Assembly: GCF_900119365.1 (NCBI RefSeq)
Contig: NZ_FPJO01000032.1
Coordinates: 1-64,000 of the forward strand
From: Streptomyces atratus
GTDB taxonomy: Bacteria; Actinomycetota; Actinomycetes; Streptomycetales; Streptomycetaceae
DNA length: 64,000 bases
Direction: 5' to 3'
A program made the translations under genes and the position numbers. This document shows positions 19,046 to 27,004 of the stretch, one piece after another. The notes below the pieces were generated by a model. That model did no database searches and was not told the origin of the DNA. It saw only the letters and a program-made list of their open reading frames with translations. How positions within the stretch are numbered: the stretch's first letter is position 1; each line of letters opens with the position of its first letter.

Positions 19046-19210
19046 GACCAACTGCTCGCATGGCGGTGGTCCTGCCTCCGTCATCCACACCGGCCGCCGA
19101 GGGTTTTGCACCCAATGGAGGGACCTGCGGCACGCCGTCCGGCAGCTTCCGACGAGGCCCTGCCGCAGCCCGCTACGGAGACGGAACGGGCAGCGGATAG
19201 CCTCACTGCC

Positions 19211-19672
19211 GTGACAGAACCGCAGCCTCATAAGTTCGAACGTGGCACAGACGGCCCGAAAGTGATCGTCGCAGGTCTGGACGGGTCCGATTCCTCCATG
19301 CGTGCCGCGGCCTACGCTGCGGGGCTGGCCCGCCGCCAGGGCGCCATGCTCGCCCTCGTCTACGTCCAGCCCGTGCTGTCCGCGGGGGCCGCTCTCGGCG
19401 CCCCGGTCGCCGATACGACCGGCGAGGTCGCGGAGGGGCTGGTGAGCGAGATCCGGGAGGCGACGCGCCGGATGAAGGACATATGGGATGTGCGCTGGGA
19501 GTTCCACACCTTCCGCGGCGACCCGTACAACGGCCTCGTGACCGCGGCGGACGAACTGAAGGCGGATGCCGTGGTCGTGGGCGCCTCGGAGTCGGCCGGG
19601 CACCGGTTCATCGGCTCGGTCGCGATCCGGCTGGTGAAGGCGGGCCGTTGGCCCGTCACGGTGGTCCCGTAA
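19211..19672 (+). CDS. Universal stress protein (single UspA domain)
   Basis: A 153-residue UspA-fold protein. It begins a few residues before the typical VIVAGLDGSDSSMRAAAYAAGLARR strand-helix, with the ATP-loop-like VVVGASESAGHRFIGSVAIRLVKAGRWPVTVVP at the C-terminus. One USP domain is present, whereas many Streptomyces USPs have two. The GTG at 19211 is chosen because the domain begins just after it; an ATG about 36 codons upstream would add a disordered extension. It probably binds ATP and acts under stress or growth arrest; partners are unknown. Confidence 0.85.
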   Translation: MTEPQPHKFERGTDGPKVIVAGLDGSDSSMRAAAYAAGLARRQGAMLALVYVQPVLSAGAALGAPVADTTGEVAEGLVSEIREATRRMKDIWDVRWEFHTFRGDPYNGLVTAADELKADAVVVGASESAGHRFIGSVAIRLVKAGRWPVTVVP

Positions 19673-19781
19673 GCGTCCCGGAATCCTCCGCTCCGTCGGA
19701 CGGCACGCCGTCTTCCGCACCGGCCACGCCTGAGCCATCATGAGCGCCCGTCAGGGACAGCCGTCAGCGGAGAGGTGACTC

Positions 19782-21230
19782 ATGGCAAGGCTCCGAGTGG
19801 GCGAGGGTGTGCTGCGCCGCAAGCCGATCGAGCAGATCGACGAGAAAGGGCCCGCGGGAGAGGCCACCGCTCAGCTCACCAGAACGCTCGGACTGTGGCA
19901 GCTCACCGCCATCGGCGTGGGCGGCATCATCGGCGCGGGCATCTTCACCCTCGCCGGCACGGTGGCGAACGGCACCGCCGGCCCCGCCGTCCTGGTCTCG
20001 TTCCTGATCGCGGGGGTGGCGAGCGCGGCGGCCGCGTTCAGTTATGCGGAGTTCGCGGGCCTGATCCCGAAGGCCGGCTCCGCCTACACCTATGGCTACG
20101 CGGTGCTCGGCGAGCTGGTGGGCTGGTTCATCGGCTGGGACCTGCTGCTGGAGTACACGGCGATCGTGGCGGTGGTCGCGATCGGCATCTCCGGCTACTT
20201 CAGCTTCCTGCTCGGGGAGATGGGGCTCGAAGTGCCGAAGTGGATGCTGGGCGCGCCCGGCACCGGAGACGGCCACAAGGTGGACCTGTTCGCCGCGCTG
20301 CTCTGTCTGCTCGTCGCGTATCTGCTGACCCTCGGGATCAAGAACGCGGCCCGCTTCGAGACGATCGTGGTCGTCCTGAAGGTCCTGGTCGTCCTGCTGG
20401 TCATCGGCGTCGGCGTGTTCCACATCAACACCGCCAACTACACCCCGTTCTTCCCGTTCGGGATCAGCGGGGCCTTCACCGGTGCGGCCACGGTGTTCTT
20501 CGCGGTGTTCGGTTACGACGCCATGTCGACGGCCGCCGAGGAGTCCAAGGACGCCCAGCGCCATATGCCGAAGGCGATCCTGTACTCCCTCGGGATCTCC
20601 ATGGTGCTCTACGTGGCGGCGTGTCTGGTGCTCACGGGAATGCAGAGCTACCAGGACATCGATCCGGAGTCCGGATTCTCCACGGCCTTCAAGTCGGTGG
20701 GGCTCGACCGGCTCGCCGATGTGATCGCGGTGGGCGCGATCATCGGCATCCTCACGGTGATGTTCACCTTCATGCTCGGCGTGACCCGGGTGTGGTTCTC
20801 GATGAGCCGTGACGGGCTGCTGCCGAAGTGGTTCGCCAAGACTCACCCGACCCGGCACGTGCCGACCCGGGTGACCTGGATCGTCGGCTTCGCCTCGGCC
20901 CTGATCGCCGGGTTCCTGCCGATCGGCGAGGCGGCCGAGCTGACGAACATCGGCATTCTGCTGGCGTTCGTCGTGGTGTGCATCGCGGTGATCGTGCTGC
21001 GTTACAAGCAGCCGGATCTGCCACGCACCTTCCGCACCCCCGGCATGCCGTTCGTCCCGGCCCTCGGGGTGGTGTTCTCGGTCTGGCTGATCACCTTCCT
21101 GCAGTGGCAGACCTGGGTGCGGTTCGTGGTGTGGTTCCTGGTCGGTCTGGTCATCTACTTCGGCTACTCGTACCGGAAGTCGGAGATGGCGAAGACGCCC
21201 GGAACGGATACGGGTACGGGGACGGGCTGA
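19782..21230 (+). CDS. APC-family amino acid permease
   Basis: A 482-residue inner-membrane transporter of the amino acid-polyamine-organocation superfamily. The opening helix AIGVGGIIGAGIFTLAG carries the substrate-binding GIGAGIF-type motif, followed by FSYAEFAGLIPKAGSAYTYGYAVLGELVGWFIGWDLLLEY and eleven or twelve hydrophobic segments. The C-terminus is a short hydrophilic TGTGTG tail. It resembles cationic amino-acid transporters (CAT type). A GAGAGG site precedes the ATG. It is monocistronic; the substrate cannot be read from context. Confidence 0.9.
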   Translation: MARLRVGEGVLRRKPIEQIDEKGPAGEATAQLTRTLGLWQLTAIGVGGIIGAGIFTLAGTVANGTAGPAVLVSFLIAGVASAAAAFSYAEFAGLIPKAGSAYTYGYAVLGELVGWFIGWDLLLEYTAIVAVVAIGISGYFSFLLGEMGLEVPKWMLGAPGTGDGHKVDLFAALLCLLVAYLLTLGIKNAARFETIVVVLKVLVVLLVIGVGVFHINTANYTPFFPFGISGAFTGAATVFFAVFGYDAMSTAAEESKDAQRHMPKAILYSLGISMVLYVAACLVLTGMQSYQDIDPESGFSTAFKSVGLDRLADVIAVGAIIGILTVMFTFMLGVTRVWFSMSRDGLLPKWFAKTHPTRHVPTRVTWIVGFASALIAGFLPIGEAAELTNIGILLAFVVVCIAVIVLRYKQPDLPRTFRTPGMPFVPALGVVFSVWLITFLQWQTWVRFVVWFLVGLVIYFGYSYRKSEMAKTPGTDTGTGTG

Positions 21231-21431
21231 TCCGGCGGCCGGGCGGCGGCTGCCCGGCGCCCGTGCGCCCACCGCGCCGGCCGCCGCCCGACCGTTCACC
21301 GCACCATTCGCCGCACTGTGCGACCGCTCGTCGCACGGAGCCGCCCACCGCCTGTTCCTCGGCGCCCCGATGCGTTCGTATACGCCAGTCGGCAGCGAAT
21401 CGGCAGGACCTCGGCGGAAAGGGCGTTCACG

Positions 21432-22001
21432 ATGACCACCACGACGACCGATGAGCGGGCCCTCGCGGAGCTCCAGCGGGAGCACGGGCCCGCCCTCCTC
21501 CACTTCCTGCTCGGTCTGACCTTCGGCGACCGGCAGCGGGCCGAGGACCTGCTCCAGGAGACACTGGTCCGGGCCTGGCAGCATCCGGAGGCCTTCGACG
21601 CCCCGTACGACTCGATGCGGCCCTGGCTCTTCACGGTCGCTCGGCGGCTCGCGATCGACGCGCGCCGCTCCCGGCAGGCCCGGCCGGCCGAGGTCGGCGA
21701 CGCGGTGCTGGAGACCACCGCGACCGGGGAGGACACCGCCGAGGCCGCGGTCTCGGCCCTCGACGTGCGCGACGCGGTGCGCACCCTCAGCCCGGAGCAC
21801 CGTGCGGTCCTCGTCCAGATGTACTTCCGCGGGCTCACCGTGGACGAGACGGCCCGGGTGCTCGGCATCCCGGCGGGCACGGTCAAGTCCCGCTCCTACT
21901 ACGCACTGCGTCAGCTCTCCCGCAACCTGCCCGGCTACTCCAGCAGGTCCTCCTCGCGCAGCAGGGCGAGCAGCGAGACGGCCTCCGCGACCTCCACGTA
22001 G
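21432..22001 (+). CDS. ECF-type RNA polymerase sigma factor
   Basis: A 189-residue sigma-70 family protein with only regions 2 and 4. Region 2 is LLHFLLGLTFGDRQRAEDLLQETLVRAW... then MRPWLFTVARRLAIDARRSR; region 4 is LSPEHRAVLVQMYFRGLTVDETARVLGIPAGTVKSRSYYALRQL. After LPGY the last 20 or so residues are an unusual Ser/Arg/Thr-rich tail, because this stretch is the antisense of the 3' end of the anti-sigma gene. The GGAAAGGG site before the ATG at 21432 fixes the start. It overlaps the convergent anti-sigma gene by 67 bases. Confidence 0.9.
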   Translation: MTTTTTDERALAELQREHGPALLHFLLGLTFGDRQRAEDLLQETLVRAWQHPEAFDAPYDSMRPWLFTVARRLAIDARRSRQARPAEVGDAVLETTATGEDTAEAAVSALDVRDAVRTLSPEHRAVLVQMYFRGLTVDETARVLGIPAGTVKSRSYYALRQLSRNLPGYSSRSSSRSRASSETASATST

Positions 22002-22132
22002 TCGGCGGCGCAGCGGTCGCAGGACTGCAGATGACAGGAGACCGTGCGGGTCTCGCCGGCATTGAGCGCGTCGAGTACATAGGCGCCGAGCACGTGCCGC
22101 ATGTGTGGGCCCTCCCCGGGATCGGCGGTCAT
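21935..22132 (-). CDS. Minimal zinc-finger anti-sigma factor (zf-HC2/ZAS type)
   Basis: A 65-residue protein holding little more than a ZAS domain. It starts MTADPGEGPHMRHVLGAYVLDALNAGE, the usual opening of Streptomyces anti-sigma factors, and contains H-x3-C-x2-C (HLQSCDRC), then ADYVEVAEAVSLLALLREEDLLE. There is no transmembrane helix or sensor domain, so it would be a soluble redox or zinc-responsive regulator. A GAGG six bases before the ATG supports the start. It lies on the opposite strand to the sigma gene and overlaps it tail-to-tail, whereas such pairs are normally co-directional. It probably binds the overlapping sigma factor. Confidence 0.8.
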   Translation of the reverse strand: MTADPGEGPHMRHVLGAYVLDALNAGETRTVSCHLQSCDRCAADYVEVAEAVSLLALLREEDLLE

Positions 22133-22242
22133 CGCATCCTCGTGTCGTGAACGGATCCTGTCCTTCTGGCCACGCGGGCCGCACTCCCCCGGTTCAATGC
22201 TCCGTGAAGCGCGGTGCCGAACAGAGAAAGAGGCGAGACGGG

Positions 22243-22761
22243 ATGCGCCCGGAGCGTCAGGACGGAACCAGTGGGAACGGTCTGCTGGTCCCGATGGCCT
22301 GGATGTACGCGGAGTACATCGCCGATGAAATGCTGCGGACCGGCGATCTGATGGAGCCGTCCACACTGGAGTACCGCGCGGGCCGCGACGCCCTCGCGCT
22401 CACCGTCTTCCTCTCCGGCGGTGCGGTGCCCGATGCGCTGCCCGCGGCCCGGCTGGACGAGCTGCGCCTGCTGACGGCGTACGGGGCGGCGTGGTGTGGC
22501 TGGATCCGGGAACGGCTCGACGCTCTCGGCTCGGTCCCGGCGACCGGGCCGGCCGGCGCGGATCCCGATCTGGCGCTGGCCCGCGCGGCCTGGCGCTGGC
22601 TGGAGGAGACCGAACTGCTCGCGGCCGACCTCGATGCGATCGGTGTGCCGCCCTGGGAAGCGGTGGGCGACGGACCGGACGCGGAGGAGGCGGCCCAGGT
22701 GTGGACGCCGGCCTGGCAACTGGGCCTTCCGCTGGGGCATCTGGCGATCCACCTCCACTGA
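22243..22761 (+). CDS. Hypothetical soluble protein
   Basis: A 172-residue mostly helical protein with no membrane segment and no motif I recognise. It is Trp-rich (AAWCGWIRERLDAL, AAWRWLEETELLAADLD, VWTPAWQLGLPLGHLAIHLH) and opens with SGNGLLVPMAWMYAEYIADEMLRTGDL. The composition and conserved-looking Trp pattern suggest a genuine gene. The ATG at 22243 follows AGAGGCGAG; a GTG at 22204 is an alternative. It is divergent from the anti-sigma gene and convergent with the kinase gene. Confidence 0.65.
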   Translation: MRPERQDGTSGNGLLVPMAWMYAEYIADEMLRTGDLMEPSTLEYRAGRDALALTVFLSGGAVPDALPAARLDELRLLTAYGAAWCGWIRERLDALGSVPATGPAGADPDLALARAAWRWLEETELLAADLDAIGVPPWEAVGDGPDAEEAAQVWTPAWQLGLPLGHLAIHLH

Positions 22762-22780
22762 GCGGTGTCCGGCCCGCCGG

Positions 22781-24010
22781 TCAGGAACCGTGTACCCCGG
22801 CACGGTACTTCGGCAGCCGCACCGTGATCTTCATCCCGGCGCCGATGCCCGTCTCGATGACGAGTCCGTAGTCGTCCCCGTACACCTGGCGCAGCCGTTC
22901 GTCGACGTTGAGCAGTCCGATCCCGGTGGAGTGGCCGCCCTCGCCGCGCAGGATGTGGCGCAGGCGTTCCGGGTCCATTCCGGTGCCGTTGTCCTCGATG
23001 ACGACCTCGGCCTCGGAGCCGGCGTCGAAGGCGCTGATGGTGATACGGGTCGGGGTCTCCCCCGCGGGTACGGAGCCGGCGTCCCGGGGCACGGCCACGG
23101 CACCTTCGAGGCCGTGCTTGACGGCGTTCTCGACCAGTGGCTGGAGGCAGAGGAACGGCAGGGCGACGGGCAGTACTTCGGGGGCTATCTGGAGGGTGAC
23201 CGCCAGCCGTTCGCCGAAGCGGGCGCGTACGAGTGCCAGGTACTGGTCGATGGAGTGGAGTTCGTCGGCGAGGGTGGTGAAGTCTCCGTGGCTGCGGAAC
23301 GAGTAGCGGGTGAAGTCGGCGAACTCCAGCAGGAGTTCGCGGGCGCGTTCCGGGTCGGTGCGGACGAACGAGGCGATGGCGGCCAGTGAGTTGAAGATGA
23401 AGTGCGGGGAGATCTGGGCCCGCAGCGCTCTGATCTCGGCCTCGATGAGCTGGGTTCGGGAGCGGTCGAGCTCGGCGAGTTCCAGCTGTACGCAGACCCA
23501 GCGGGCCACCTCTCCGGCGGCTCTCGCCAGCACCGCGGATTCCCGCGGCGCGTAGGCGATCAGGGTGCCCAGCACCCGGTTGTCGACGGTGAGCGGCACG
23601 GCGACGGCCCAGCGCAGCGGGCAGTCGAGGTCGTCGCAGTCGCTGTGGAAGGCGGTGTCCCGGCCGCTGGCGAGAAGGTCCCGCACCTGGTCCATGACGT
23701 GGCGGCCGTGGTGCTCGCCCTCGCCGTCCCAGACGAGCACCCGTTCGCGGTCGGTGAGGCAGAGCGCTTCGGTGCCGAGCAAGGAGCGCAGCCTGCGGGC
23801 GGATCTGCGGGCGCTCTCCTCGGTGAGCCCGGCGCGCAGCGGGGGCGCGGCGAGCGAGGCGGTGTGCAGCGTCTCGAAGGTGGCGTGCTCGACGGGGGTC
23901 CCGACGTCGCTGGTGCGCAGGGGGCGGGCGGTGCGGCGGCCGAGCAGGAAGCCCGCAGCGAGGAGCAGGAGGGCGAGCAGGACCAGTACGGCATATCCGG
24001 CTCCGGTCAC
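22781..24010 (-). CDS. LytS-type sensor histidine kinase
   Basis: A 409-residue kinase. It has one N-terminal membrane helix (YAVLVLLALLLLAAGFLLG), a GAF-like region (about 65-190) and the His_kinase/LytS domain, in which QISPHFIFNSLAAIASFVRTDPERARELL contains the phosphorylated His. The HATPase domain has PLVENAVKHGLEG (N box) and VIEDNGTGMDPERL with GIGLLNVDERL (G boxes). The GTG at 24010 is chosen for its GGGGAGG site; it overlaps the symporter stop by four bases (GTGA). Last gene of the RR-DUF485-symporter-kinase operon, it presumably phosphorylates the LytTR regulator encoded first. Confidence 0.92.
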   Translation of the reverse strand: MTGAGYAVLVLLALLLLAAGFLLGRRTARPLRTSDVGTPVEHATFETLHTASLAAPPLRAGLTEESARRSARRLRSLLGTEALCLTDRERVLVWDGEGEHHGRHVMDQVRDLLASGRDTAFHSDCDDLDCPLRWAVAVPLTVDNRVLGTLIAYAPRESAVLARAAGEVARWVCVQLELAELDRSRTQLIEAEIRALRAQISPHFIFNSLAAIASFVRTDPERARELLLEFADFTRYSFRSHGDFTTLADELHSIDQYLALVRARFGERLAVTLQIAPEVLPVALPFLCLQPLVENAVKHGLEGAVAVPRDAGSVPAGETPTRITISAFDAGSEAEVVIEDNGTGMDPERLRHILRGEGGHSTGIGLLNVDERLRQVYGDDYGLVIETGIGAGMKITVRLPKYRAGVHGS

Positions 24011-25488
24011 CGGTGCCTCCCCGACGTCAGTGCTTCCGGGAGGTGGAAGCGGGTCATGGCGGCATTGGTGCCGGCGGGTATCCGGCCGGGGGTGGCGAGG
24101 GACACCAGGACCATCGCGAGGAAGCCGACCGGCACCGACCAGACGGCGGGCCAGGCGAGCAGGGCGTGCGGCCAGCCGGGCGGGCGCACCGCGCCGCTGA
24201 CGGTGATGGCGACGGACAGGAACGCGGAGCCGCCGCCGAGCAGCAGTCCGGCGATGGCGCCGGGCGGGGTGAGCCGCCGCCACCAGATGCCGAGGACCAG
24301 CAGCGGGCAGAAGGAGGATGCGGAGACGGCGAACGCCATGCCCACCGAGTCGGCGACCGGCACCCGGCTGACCATCAGCGAACCGGCCAGCGGTACGCAC
24401 ATGGCGAGCACGGTCGCCAGCCGGAAGTGCCGTACCCCGCGTGAGGGGAGCACGTCCTGGGTGATGACTCCGGCGACGGCCATGGTGAGCCCGGAGGCGG
24501 TCGACAGGAACGCGGCGAAGGCGCCGCCCGCGATGAGCGCGCCGAGCAGATCCCCGCCGAGCCCGCCGACGAGCCGGCCGGGCAGCAGCAGCACGGCGGC
24601 GTCCGCGTCCCCGCCGTGGATCAGCTCGGGGGCGTAGAGCCTGCCCAGGGCTCCGTACACCGGGGGCAGCAGGTAGAACACGCCGATGAGGGCGAGGACG
24701 GCGACCGTCGTGCGGCGGGCGTCGCGGCCGTTGGGGCTGGTGTAGAAGCGGACGACGACGTGCGGCAGGCCCATGGTGCCGAGGAAGGTCGCGACGATCA
24801 GGCCGTAGGTGGCGTACAGCGGATGATCTGCGCGGAAGACGGAGAGCTGCTCGTCGAAGGTGACCCGGGGGCTCCCGTCGTCCTGCCAGGCGAGTACCAG
24901 GAAGATCGCGGGGACCAGGAGTGCGGTGAGCTTCAGCCAGTACTGGAACACCTGGACGAAGGTGATGGACCGCATGCCGCCCGCGGCGACGGCTATGACG
25001 ACGACGGACGCCACGAGTACGTCGCCGAGCCAGCCGGGCGCCCCGGTGAGGATCTTGAGCGTCAGCCCCGCGCCCTGGAGCTGCGGTACGAGGTAGAGCC
25101 AGCCCGCCGCGGCCACGAAGACGCTGACCAGCCTGCGCACCTGCCGCGACTCCAGCCGCCCCTCGGCGAAGTCGGGCAGTGTGTACGCCCCCGAGCGGCG
25201 CAGCGGTGCGGCGACGAAGACCAGCAGCACCAGATAGCCCGCGGTGTAGCCGACCGGGTACCAGAGCATGTCCGGGCCGTGCACCAGCACCAGGCCCGCG
25301 ATGCCGAGGAAGGAGGCGGCGGAGAGGTATTCGCCGCTGATGGCCGCGGCGTTGAGCCGGGGCCGCACGGTGCGCGAGGCGACGTAGAAGTCGGAGGTGG
25401 TGCGGGAGATGCGCAGTCCGAAACCGCCGACGAGGACGGTCGCGAGGACCACGGCGGCGACCGCCGCCACCGCGTACGTACGGCTCAC
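24007..25488 (-). CDS. Sodium:solute symporter (SSS family)
   Basis: A 493-residue secondary transporter with about 13 membrane helices. Typical features are the RTTSDFYVASRTVRPRLNAAAISGEYLSAASFLGIAGLV opening, the GAYTLPDFAEGR loop and GMRSITFVQVFQYWLKL. These most resemble acetate or short-chain monocarboxylate symporters (ActP/MctC type) rather than sugar or proline carriers. The GTG start at 25488 overlaps the DUF485-like stop by four bases, and its stop overlaps the kinase start by four, so the three genes are translationally coupled. The carried solute may also be the signal sensed by the kinase. Confidence 0.92.
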   Translation of the reverse strand: MSRTYAVAAVAAVVLATVLVGGFGLRISRTTSDFYVASRTVRPRLNAAAISGEYLSAASFLGIAGLVLVHGPDMLWYPVGYTAGYLVLLVFVAAPLRRSGAYTLPDFAEGRLESRQVRRLVSVFVAAAGWLYLVPQLQGAGLTLKILTGAPGWLGDVLVASVVVIAVAAGGMRSITFVQVFQYWLKLTALLVPAIFLVLAWQDDGSPRVTFDEQLSVFRADHPLYATYGLIVATFLGTMGLPHVVVRFYTSPNGRDARRTTVAVLALIGVFYLLPPVYGALGRLYAPELIHGGDADAAVLLLPGRLVGGLGGDLLGALIAGGAFAAFLSTASGLTMAVAGVITQDVLPSRGVRHFRLATVLAMCVPLAGSLMVSRVPVADSVGMAFAVSASSFCPLLVLGIWWRRLTPPGAIAGLLLGGGSAFLSVAITVSGAVRPPGWPHALLAWPAVWSVPVGFLAMVLVSLATPGRIPAGTNAAMTRFHLPEALTSGRHR

Positions 25489-25847
25489 GGCGCGGGGCGG
25501 CCTTCCACCAGCCGGGCGAAGTCGCGTTCGTTGCGTTCGGCCCGGCGCACGTACCACCAGGCGATCAGGGTGAGCGGTGGATAGGCGGCGAAGCCGAGGA
25601 CGGCCCAGACGAGCGCGGCGCTGTGCAGGGCCTCGAAGACCAGCGGCAGCGTCCCGACGACCACGGCGAGGACGGTGAACGCAGTGAGCCCGGCCCGCAG
25701 TTGGCTGCGCATCAGCGACCGGACGTACGCACCGCCGAGCGCGGTCTGCTCGTCGATCTCCGACTGGGTGCGGTAGCGCGGCAGCGGACGCACCCGCCGG
25801 GGCTCCCCCGTCACCACTTCGCGCCGGGGCGTTGGCTCTGCGGACAT
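25485..25847 (-). CDS. DUF485-like small membrane protein
   Basis: A 120-residue protein with two membrane helices (LRAGLTAFTVLAVVVGTLPLVFEAL and VWAVLGFAAYPPLTLIAWWYV) and a charged tail with RRAERNERDFARLVEG. Size, topology and position directly before an SSS symporter match the DUF485-type partners of ActP-like transporters. It overlaps the symporter start by four bases. It probably assists or stabilises the symporter. Confidence 0.78.
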   Translation of the reverse strand: MSAEPTPRREVVTGEPRRVRPLPRYRTQSEIDEQTALGGAYVRSLMRSQLRAGLTAFTVLAVVVGTLPLVFEALHSAALVWAVLGFAAYPPLTLIAWWYVRRAERNERDFARLVEGRPAP

Positions 25848-25909
25848 GGGCCCGGAGTGTACGCAGCACCGGACCGCCGTGGGAAGGGCCGGACCCCGGG
25901 AGGCCCTGG

Positions 25910-26662
25910 TCAGCGGGCGGTCCGACGCATCAGCAGATCGCGCAGCGCCCGGGTGTGGCGGCGGCTCACCGCGAGCTCCGCGGTGCCGATGCGGACGCTC
26001 ATGCTGCCCGCGTCGAGCCGGAGTTCGTCGATCCGTCCCAGGGCGACGAGGTGGCGGCGGTGGATGCGGACGAAGCCGCGGGTGCGCCAGCGCTCCTCCA
26101 GGGTGGTGAGCGGGACCCGGACGAGGTGACTGCCGCCGGCGGTGTGCAGCCGGGCGTAGTCGCCCTGGGCCTCGGCGTAGGCGATGTCGTCGACCGGAAT
26201 GAACCGGATGACTCCGCCGAGCTCCACCGGGATCTGGTCGCCGGCGGTGTCGAGTACGGGCGCGGAGCGGTCCCCGACCTGTTCGGCGACCCGGCGCACC
26301 GCCTCGGCCAGCCGCTCGCGGCGTACGGGTTTGAGGACGTAGTCGACGGCCTTGAGGTCGAAGGCCTGGACGGCGAAGTCCTCGTGCGCGGTGACGAAGA
26401 CGATGAGGGGAGGCGCGGCGAAGCCGGCCAGCAGCTGGGCCACGTCGAGGCCGGTGAGGCCCGCCATGTGGATGTCCAGGAACACCACGTCGATGGCGGC
26501 CGGGTCGTCCGGGCCCGCCTCGACGGCACCGCCGATGCGGCGCAGCGCCTCGGTGGCCCCGGTGGCCCCCTCGGCGCTGCGGATCCGGGGATCGGCGCGC
26601 AGGAGGTAGAGGAGTTCCTCCAGGGCGGGTTCTTCGTCGTCGACGGCGAGTACGCGCAGCAT
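25910..26662 (-). CDS. LytTR-family response regulator
   Basis: A 250-residue regulator. The receiver domain (about 1-125) has acidic residues in VLAVDDEEP, the phosphorylatable Asp63 in VVFLDIHMAG, VFVTAHEDFAVQAF and the Lys in YVLKPVRRERL. The C-terminal LytTR DNA-binding domain (about 145-248) contains DIAYAEAQGDYARLHT, LEERWRTRGFVRIHRRHLVALGRIDEL and SRRHTRALRDLL. The ATG at 26662 gives the canonical start MLRVLAVDD. It heads the operon that also encodes a DUF485 protein, a symporter and its LytS kinase. Confidence 0.93.
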   Translation of the reverse strand: MLRVLAVDDEEPALEELLYLLRADPRIRSAEGATGATEALRRIGGAVEAGPDDPAAIDVVFLDIHMAGLTGLDVAQLLAGFAAPPLIVFVTAHEDFAVQAFDLKAVDYVLKPVRRERLAEAVRRVAEQVGDRSAPVLDTAGDQIPVELGGVIRFIPVDDIAYAEAQGDYARLHTAGGSHLVRVPLTTLEERWRTRGFVRIHRRHLVALGRIDELRLDAGSMSVRIGTAELAVSRRHTRALRDLLMRRTAR

Positions 26663-26750
26663 GGGCCGGAGTGTAGAGCGCGCACGGGGGTACGGGGCCG
26701 GGTGTTTCACCGCTTCTTCGCGTACCGGCCGGCCCGCGCACCCCGGCGGG

Positions 26751-26968
26751 TCATTTCAGCAGCCTGGAGAGGCGGCGGTCGGCGAGCGGTTTGCCGCCGG
26801 TCTGGCAGGTCGGGCAGTACTGGAGCGAGGAGTCGCTGAACGACACCTCGCGGATGGTGTCTCCGCAGACGGGGCAGGCCTCGCCGGTGCGTCCGTGGAC
26901 CCGCATCCCGCTCTTCTTCTCGGCCTTGAGCTTTCCGGCCGCGCTTCGACTTCCGGCAGTTCTGGCAT
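26751..26968 (-). pseudogene. Collapsed formamidopyrimidine-DNA glycosylase (Fpg/Nei) gene
   Basis: The two ends of an Fpg/Nei glycosylase are fused with the middle missing. The frame starting at 26968 reads MPELPEVEA, the invariant Fpg N-terminus with the catalytic Pro2 and Glu3. A second frame ending at 26751 reads GKLKAEKKSGMRVHGRTGE, then a complete C-terminal zinc finger, CPVCGDTIREVSFSDSSLQYCPTCQTG, and ends PLADRRLSRLLK. Only about 70 codons remain of roughly 260-290, and the frame changes at the junction, just after codon 9. A clean internal deletion in a once-intact DNA repair gene explains this. Confidence 0.85.
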
Positions 26969-27004
26969 GGTTCCAGCCTGCCGGAAGCATCGGCCCGGTG
27001 CCTC

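Noticed and set aside
19764..22184. An 806-codon minus-strand frame opposite the permease and sigma genes
   Set aside because: Its Arg/His/Gly-rich composition and lack of motifs mark it as a shadow frame.
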